Shown here piece by piece: positions 6,990 through 9,167 of a stretch of 9,167 bases of DNA. The position numbers were made by a program, and so were the translations under genes. The DNA comes from an uncultured Ruminococcus sp. (lineage in GTDB: Bacteria > Bacillota > Clostridia > Oscillospirales > Acutalibacteraceae). The stretch lies in contig CADBSZ010000159.1 in assembly GCA_902797525.1 (NCBI GenBank), positions 1 through 9,167 on the forward strand, written 5' to 3'. The notes beneath the pieces were generated by a model. The model did not search any database, was not told where the DNA came from, and saw only the letters and a list, made by a program, of their open reading frames with translations. Positions within the stretch are counted from its first letter, which is position 1. Every line of letters begins with the position of its first letter.

Positions 6990-7018
6990 ATGATACTACA
7001 AACTTGTAGTAAAGTCAA
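6990..7018 (-). promoter_or_regulatory. murA promoter, sigma-A type
   Basis: On the minus strand the -35 is TTGACT (plus 7013-7018) and the -10 is TATCAT (plus 6990-6995). Each is one base off consensus, and the spacer is exactly 17 nt. Transcription would start near 6983, giving a leader of about 150 nt. This is the strongest promoter match in the window. Confidence 0.8.
6994..7011. promoter_or_regulatory. Operator-like palindrome inside the murA promoter
   Basis: TACTACAAACTTGTAGTA has perfect 8-base arms around two bases. It fills most of the -35/-10 spacer and overlaps one edge of the -10, so a bound protein would block RNA polymerase. The TACA...TGTA halves resemble BlaI/MecI/CopY-family operators. 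The gap between these halves is 4 bases rather than the usual 2, so the repressor family is not settled. Confidence 0.7.
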
Positions 7019-7065
7019 CGCATTCTAAAAATTGTAACCTATTTTTGGCAAAGTTGTACTCAATT

Positions 7066-7082
7066 TGTTAAAAAGCTGTTAC
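7066..7082 (+). promoter_or_regulatory. WalR-box-like direct repeat
   Basis: TGTTAA, five bases, TGTTAC is an exact match to the WalR (YycF) consensus TGTWAH-N5-TGTWAH. It lies about 90 nt upstream of the predicted murA start site. More half-sites surround it: TGTAAC at 6963 and 7033, TGTTAC at 7108 and TGTTAT at 7118, the last two spaced by 4 rather than 5. WalR controls cell-wall genes in Bacillota, which fits murA. In A+T-rich DNA such matches can arise by chance. Confidence 0.4.
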
Positions 7083-7248
7083 AATTGTTTTTATTATTAA
7101 CAATCGCTGTTACGCTTTGTTATTTTTTCCGCTGGAGAAATAAAAATACGCTATTTTTCTGTTCGAGAAATATTCGATTTCTGACAAATCCTTAACTTTT
7201 TCAGATTTCAAGCCGTTTCCGGGGATTTTTAAAAAACTTGGTTTTTCG

Positions 7249-7288
7249 AAAAAAGCAGCGAAAAGCAGCAGACAAATCCGTCTGCTGC
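7249..7288 (-). terminator. Intrinsic terminator of htrA
   Basis: On the minus strand GCAGCAGAC (plus 7280-7288) pairs with GTCTGCTGC (plus 7265-7273) around a six-base loop. It is followed by TTTT, CGCTGC and a further T-run. It starts 23 nt past the htrA stop. It should separate htrA from murA transcription. Confidence 0.85.
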
Positions 7289-7310
7289 CTGTTGCCGTTG
7301 TATTCGGGAT

Positions 7311-8924
7311 TTAGCGCTTATCCTCCTGCAGGGTGATTTCAATTTCATATTCCTTGCCGTCGCTTTCGCGATAGAAGCCCAGCTTCACCTTATCGCCGGG
7401 CTGATGCGCTTCCAGCGCCTCATAAATCTCGGCAAAGGTGGTGATTTTCGCGTCGTCCAGCTTGGTGATAATATCGTCGGGCTGCAAATCGGTGTTGTCG
7501 CAGGGGCCGTCCTTGTCAATCGTCGAAACCATAATGCCGAGCGGCAGGTTGTATCTCGTGCTGTCGGCAGTTGTCACCGCCTTGCCGGAAATGCCGATTT
7601 TGACTCTGCCCTCCACATAGCCGGTTTTAATCAGGCTGTCGATAATCTTCTTTGCCTGCGCCGAGGGAATGCAAAAGCCCATGCCCTCATATTTTTCGTC
7701 GGCAATTTTCGCCGAAGCGATGCCGACCACCTGGCCGTAGCGGTTCACGGCAGGGCCGCCCGAGTTGCCGGGGTTAATTGCCGCGTCGGTTTGAATGTAT
7801 TTGACAATGTTTTTATTGGAAGCGTCGCGGTTCAGCGCGGACACAATGCCCTTTGCCATGGAGTTTTGGAAGTCGATGCCGCCGGGGTTGCCGATGATAA
7901 TCAAATCCTCGCCGAGCTGCAGCTTTTCGGAATCGCCGAACGCCGCCGCCTTCAAGTCCTTTGCGTCAACGAGCTTGAGCACCGCCAAATCGGTGCGCGA
8001 GTCAAAGCCGACAACGCCTGCGGTATATTCCTTTTTATCGGCGGCGACCACCTTAATCGCATAGGCGGTTTTGCTGTTGCCGATAACATGCGCATTGGTA
8101 ACAACAAATCCGTCGGCAGAAATAACAATGCCGCTGCCCTGCGAATCCGCCTTGTCGTTGTCGCTGATTTTGTCCTGATAGCACAGCACGGAAACCACGG
8201 AATCCGACACCGCGTTAAAGGCATATTCGGCATTATAGCCGCTGTTGGTCTGCGCGTCCGAGGGCTTATCCGAAAGCTTCAGGCCGCCGTAATCCTTGTC
8301 GACCTTGTCGGAAAAATCGGTGTCCTCATGCGTTTTTGGGGCTTCGGTGGCGTTGGGAATCTGCGGAATCTGGAATCCGCCGCCGTTGCCGTCGGGAATG
8401 GTAAACTCGGGAATTTCATACGAAAAGCCGTTGCTGTTGCCGCTGTTGCTGTTATTGTTGCTGTTGCGCGCGGTATAAACCGAAAAGCCGAACAGCCCGA
8501 ACAGCGCTGCCAACAGCAGAACGCCCATCACGATAACCGTCACAACCAGCGCGGTGTTGACCTTATTCTTTTGCGGCTTGCCCTCGCCGGCAGCAGGCGG
8601 CTGCGCGGCAGAATAAACCGGCTGCGGCTGCGGCGCATAATAGCCCTGATAGGGCGGCTGAGGGGGCTGAGCCTGCGGCGTCTGCTGCACAGGCGCAACG
8701 GGCGGCTGCGGCGTGCCGCTAAAGCCGTCCTCTCCGTACACCGCGGTGTGCTGAATCGGATTAAAGCCCTGCTCCTCAGCCGGCTGCGCCGCTTCCTGCA
8801 TCAGCGGCTTTTGCGGCTGAAACTGCGACACATCGGGACGCTCCTCCTGCGGCGCGCTTTCGTGCTCGGTCACGGGGCGCTGCGGCTCATAGCCGTAATA
8901 ATCGTTTTCAAAATTGTTGTCCAT
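7311..8924 (-). CDS. htrA: HtrA/DegP-like membrane-anchored serine protease with PDZ domain
   Basis: Extracytoplasmic quality-control protease of the S1C family, 537 residues. Residues 1-118 are rich in Pro, Gln and Tyr and look disordered. A hydrophobic segment at about 123-150, preceded by lysines, acts as an uncleaved anchor and leaves the N-terminus in the cytoplasm. An Asn/Ser-rich linker (154-165) and a Gly/Pro stretch lead to the protease domain at about 230-435. The catalytic triad is complete: His279 in VTNAHV, Asp312 in RTDLAVLK and Ser388 in GNSGGP (codon 7761-7763). One PDZ domain spans about 440-533. The ATG at 8924 has AGGAG (8933-8937) 8 nt upstream. Bacillota HtrA genes often lie near the walRK cell-wall locus; here the downstream neighbour is murA. 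The exact paralogue (HtrA, HtrB or HtrC type) cannot be told. Confidence 0.93.
   Translation of the reverse strand: MDNNFENDYYGYEPQRPVTEHESAPQEERPDVSQFQPQKPLMQEAAQPAEEQGFNPIQHTAVYGEDGFSGTPQPPVAPVQQTPQAQPPQPPYQGYYAPQPQPVYSAAQPPAAGEGKPQKNKVNTALVVTVIVMGVLLLAALFGLFGFSVYTARNSNNNSNSGNSNGFSYEIPEFTIPDGNGGGFQIPQIPNATEAPKTHEDTDFSDKVDKDYGGLKLSDKPSDAQTNSGYNAEYAFNAVSDSVVSVLCYQDKISDNDKADSQGSGIVISADGFVVTNAHVIGNSKTAYAIKVVAADKKEYTAGVVGFDSRTDLAVLKLVDAKDLKAAAFGDSEKLQLGEDLIIIGNPGGIDFQNSMAKGIVSALNRDASNKNIVKYIQTDAAINPGNSGGPAVNRYGQVVGIASAKIADEKYEGMGFCIPSAQAKKIIDSLIKTGYVEGRVKIGISGKAVTTADSTRYNLPLGIMVSTIDKDGPCDNTDLQPDDIITKLDDAKITTFAEIYEALEAHQPGDKVKLGFYRESDGKEYEIEITLQEDKR
8430..8465 (-). repeat. Imperfect triplet repeat encoding the Asn/Ser linker of HtrA
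   Basis: A run of AAC/AAT and AGC codons (GTT/GCT triplets on the plus strand) encodes residues 154-165, a mix of Asn, Ser and one Gly just outside the membrane. The low-complexity triplets are prone to length change, which would alter linker length without shifting the frame. Confidence 0.65.
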
Positions 8925-8965
8925 ATTCTTAACTCCTGCGTATGATTTTGATTTTGTTCTCCCCT

Positions 8966-8994
8966 ATTATACATCGGTTTTTAAACAAAAGCAA
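8966..8994 (-). promoter_or_regulatory. Probable htrA promoter
   Basis: A perfect TATAAT -10 lies on the minus strand (plus 8966-8971). A weak -35, TTGCTT (plus 8989-8994), is 17 nt away. The start site would be near 8959, about 35 nt before the htrA ATG. A six-base inverted repeat, TCGGTT (8974-8979) with AACCGA (8993-8998), overlaps the -35 and may be a minor operator or chance. Confidence 0.65.
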
Positions 8995-9088
8995 CCGAAA
9001 AACAGCGCCGGAATGTGAAGGTTTACTGAAAATTTGCAGCCGTTTCGGTATTTTGTTAAAAAATTAGGGAAAAGTTTTGACAAAACCC

Positions 9089-9117
9089 TTTTAATCTGCC
9101 GAATTTTATTGTATAAT
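9089..9117 (+). promoter_or_regulatory. Probable divergent promoter for the gene at the right edge
   Basis: TATAAT at 9112-9117 is a perfect -10 directly preceded by TG. The hexamer 17 nt upstream, TTTTAA, is a poor -35. The start site would be near 9124, just before the ribosome binding site at 9132-9140. It is divergent from the htrA promoter. Confidence 0.5.
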
Positions 9118-9150
9118 AAAGGTAACTCGACAGAGGGGGACGCTTTTCTG

Positions 9151-9167
9151 TTGAAATTTATTGAAAA
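9151..9167 (+). CDS. Possible start of an unidentified gene, cut off by the window
   Basis: AGAGGGGGA (9132-9140) is a strong ribosome-binding-type sequence that follows a TATAAT promoter. Ten bases later a TTG opens a frame reading M-K-F-I-E to the window end. Only five complete codons are visible, so no product can be named, and the start itself is uncertain because the spacing is a little long and the codon is not ATG. The gene would be divergent from htrA. I see no other start codon in a better position. Confidence 0.4.

Larger units (their letters stand above)
6969..7086. repeat. Three copies of GTTACAATT around the murA promoter
   Basis: The 9-mer occurs at 6969-6977 and 7078-7086 on the plus strand and inverted at 7030-7038. 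The first copy is joined to a perfect 10-base palindrome, GTAACGTTAC (6964-6973), just downstream of the predicted transcription start. The copies flank the promoter on both sides and partly coincide with the TGTWAH half-sites. Confidence 0.5.
6831..7310. other. A+T-rich intergenic region between murA and htrA
   Basis: These 480 bases hold no credible gene. From the htrA side they contain the htrA terminator (7249-7288), about 125 bases (7124-7248) with only small AT-rich inverted repeats such as AAAAATA/TATTTTT at 7142-7158, a cluster of TGTWAH half-sites (6963-7123), the murA promoter with its palindrome (6990-7018), and the murA leader (about 6983-6831) with an inverted repeat. The base composition contrasts sharply with the flanking genes. 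Confidence 0.8.

Noticed and set aside
7142..7158. AAAAATA/TATTTTT small hairpin
   Set aside because: A short A+T-only stem of little stability, expected by chance in this intergenic region.
7404..8945. A 513-codon open frame on the plus strand, opposite htrA
   Set aside because: It is a mirror of htrA codon usage with long Arg/Leu runs, no recognisable domain, and no ribosome binding site; htrA has a complete catalytic triad.
9077..9082. Perfect TTGACA as a -35 for the right-edge gene
   Set aside because: It is 29 nt from the TATAAT at 9112, too far for one promoter, and no -10 lies 16-18 nt downstream of it.
1..9167. Mobile element, CRISPR array, phage, toxin-antitoxin, tRNA or rRNA
   Set aside because: No transposase, integrase, regularly spaced repeats, small paired genes or tRNA-like cloverleaf was seen on reading both strands; all long frames belong to conserved housekeeping families.

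Overview
The window is ordinary chromosomal core sequence from a Gram-positive bacterium. Fairly G+C-rich genes with AGGAG-type ribosome binding sites are separated by visibly A+T-rich gaps. A chorismate mutase-prephenate dehydratase fusion and a single-PDZ, membrane-anchored HtrA fit the class Clostridia. Oscillospirales/Ruminococcaceae-like is my best guess from the look of the proteins and remains an inference.

Left half (1-5490): a co-directional plus-strand aromatic amino acid operon, tyrA (5' end cut off by the window edge), aroB, aroA, aroC and pheA. Gaps are 32, 23, 102 and 7 nt. AroB makes dehydroquinate, AroA makes EPSP and AroC makes chorismate. PheA converts chorismate through prephenate to phenylpyruvate, and TyrA takes prephenate towards tyrosine. 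DAHP synthase, dehydroquinase, shikimate dehydrogenase and shikimate kinase are not here. The only long gap, between aroA and aroC, holds a 20-bp hairpin oriented like an intrinsic terminator for the opposite strand. The operon ends at a bidirectional terminator shared with murA, next to a short tandem heptamer repeat.

Middle (5535-7310): murA on the minus strand, converging on pheA. It probably starts at a TTG codon behind a leader of about 150 nt. Its promoter is near-consensus (TTGACT, 17 nt, TATCAT), and an 18-bp palindrome fills the spacer and overlaps the -10, so repression is likely. Farther upstream is a cluster of TGTWAH half-sites, including one exact match to the WalR box, and three copies of GTTACAATT.

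Right part (7249-9167): htrA on the minus strand, with its own terminator and promoter. HtrA has a long Pro/Gln-rich cytoplasmic tail, one membrane anchor, a trypsin-like domain with an intact catalytic triad, and one PDZ domain. At the right edge a divergent promoter and ribosome binding site lead into the first codons of a plus-strand gene that cannot be identified.

I found no mobile element, CRISPR array, RNA gene, phage gene or unfamiliar protein system. The points worth a second look are regulatory: the murA control region and the backward terminator-like hairpin inside the aro operon.
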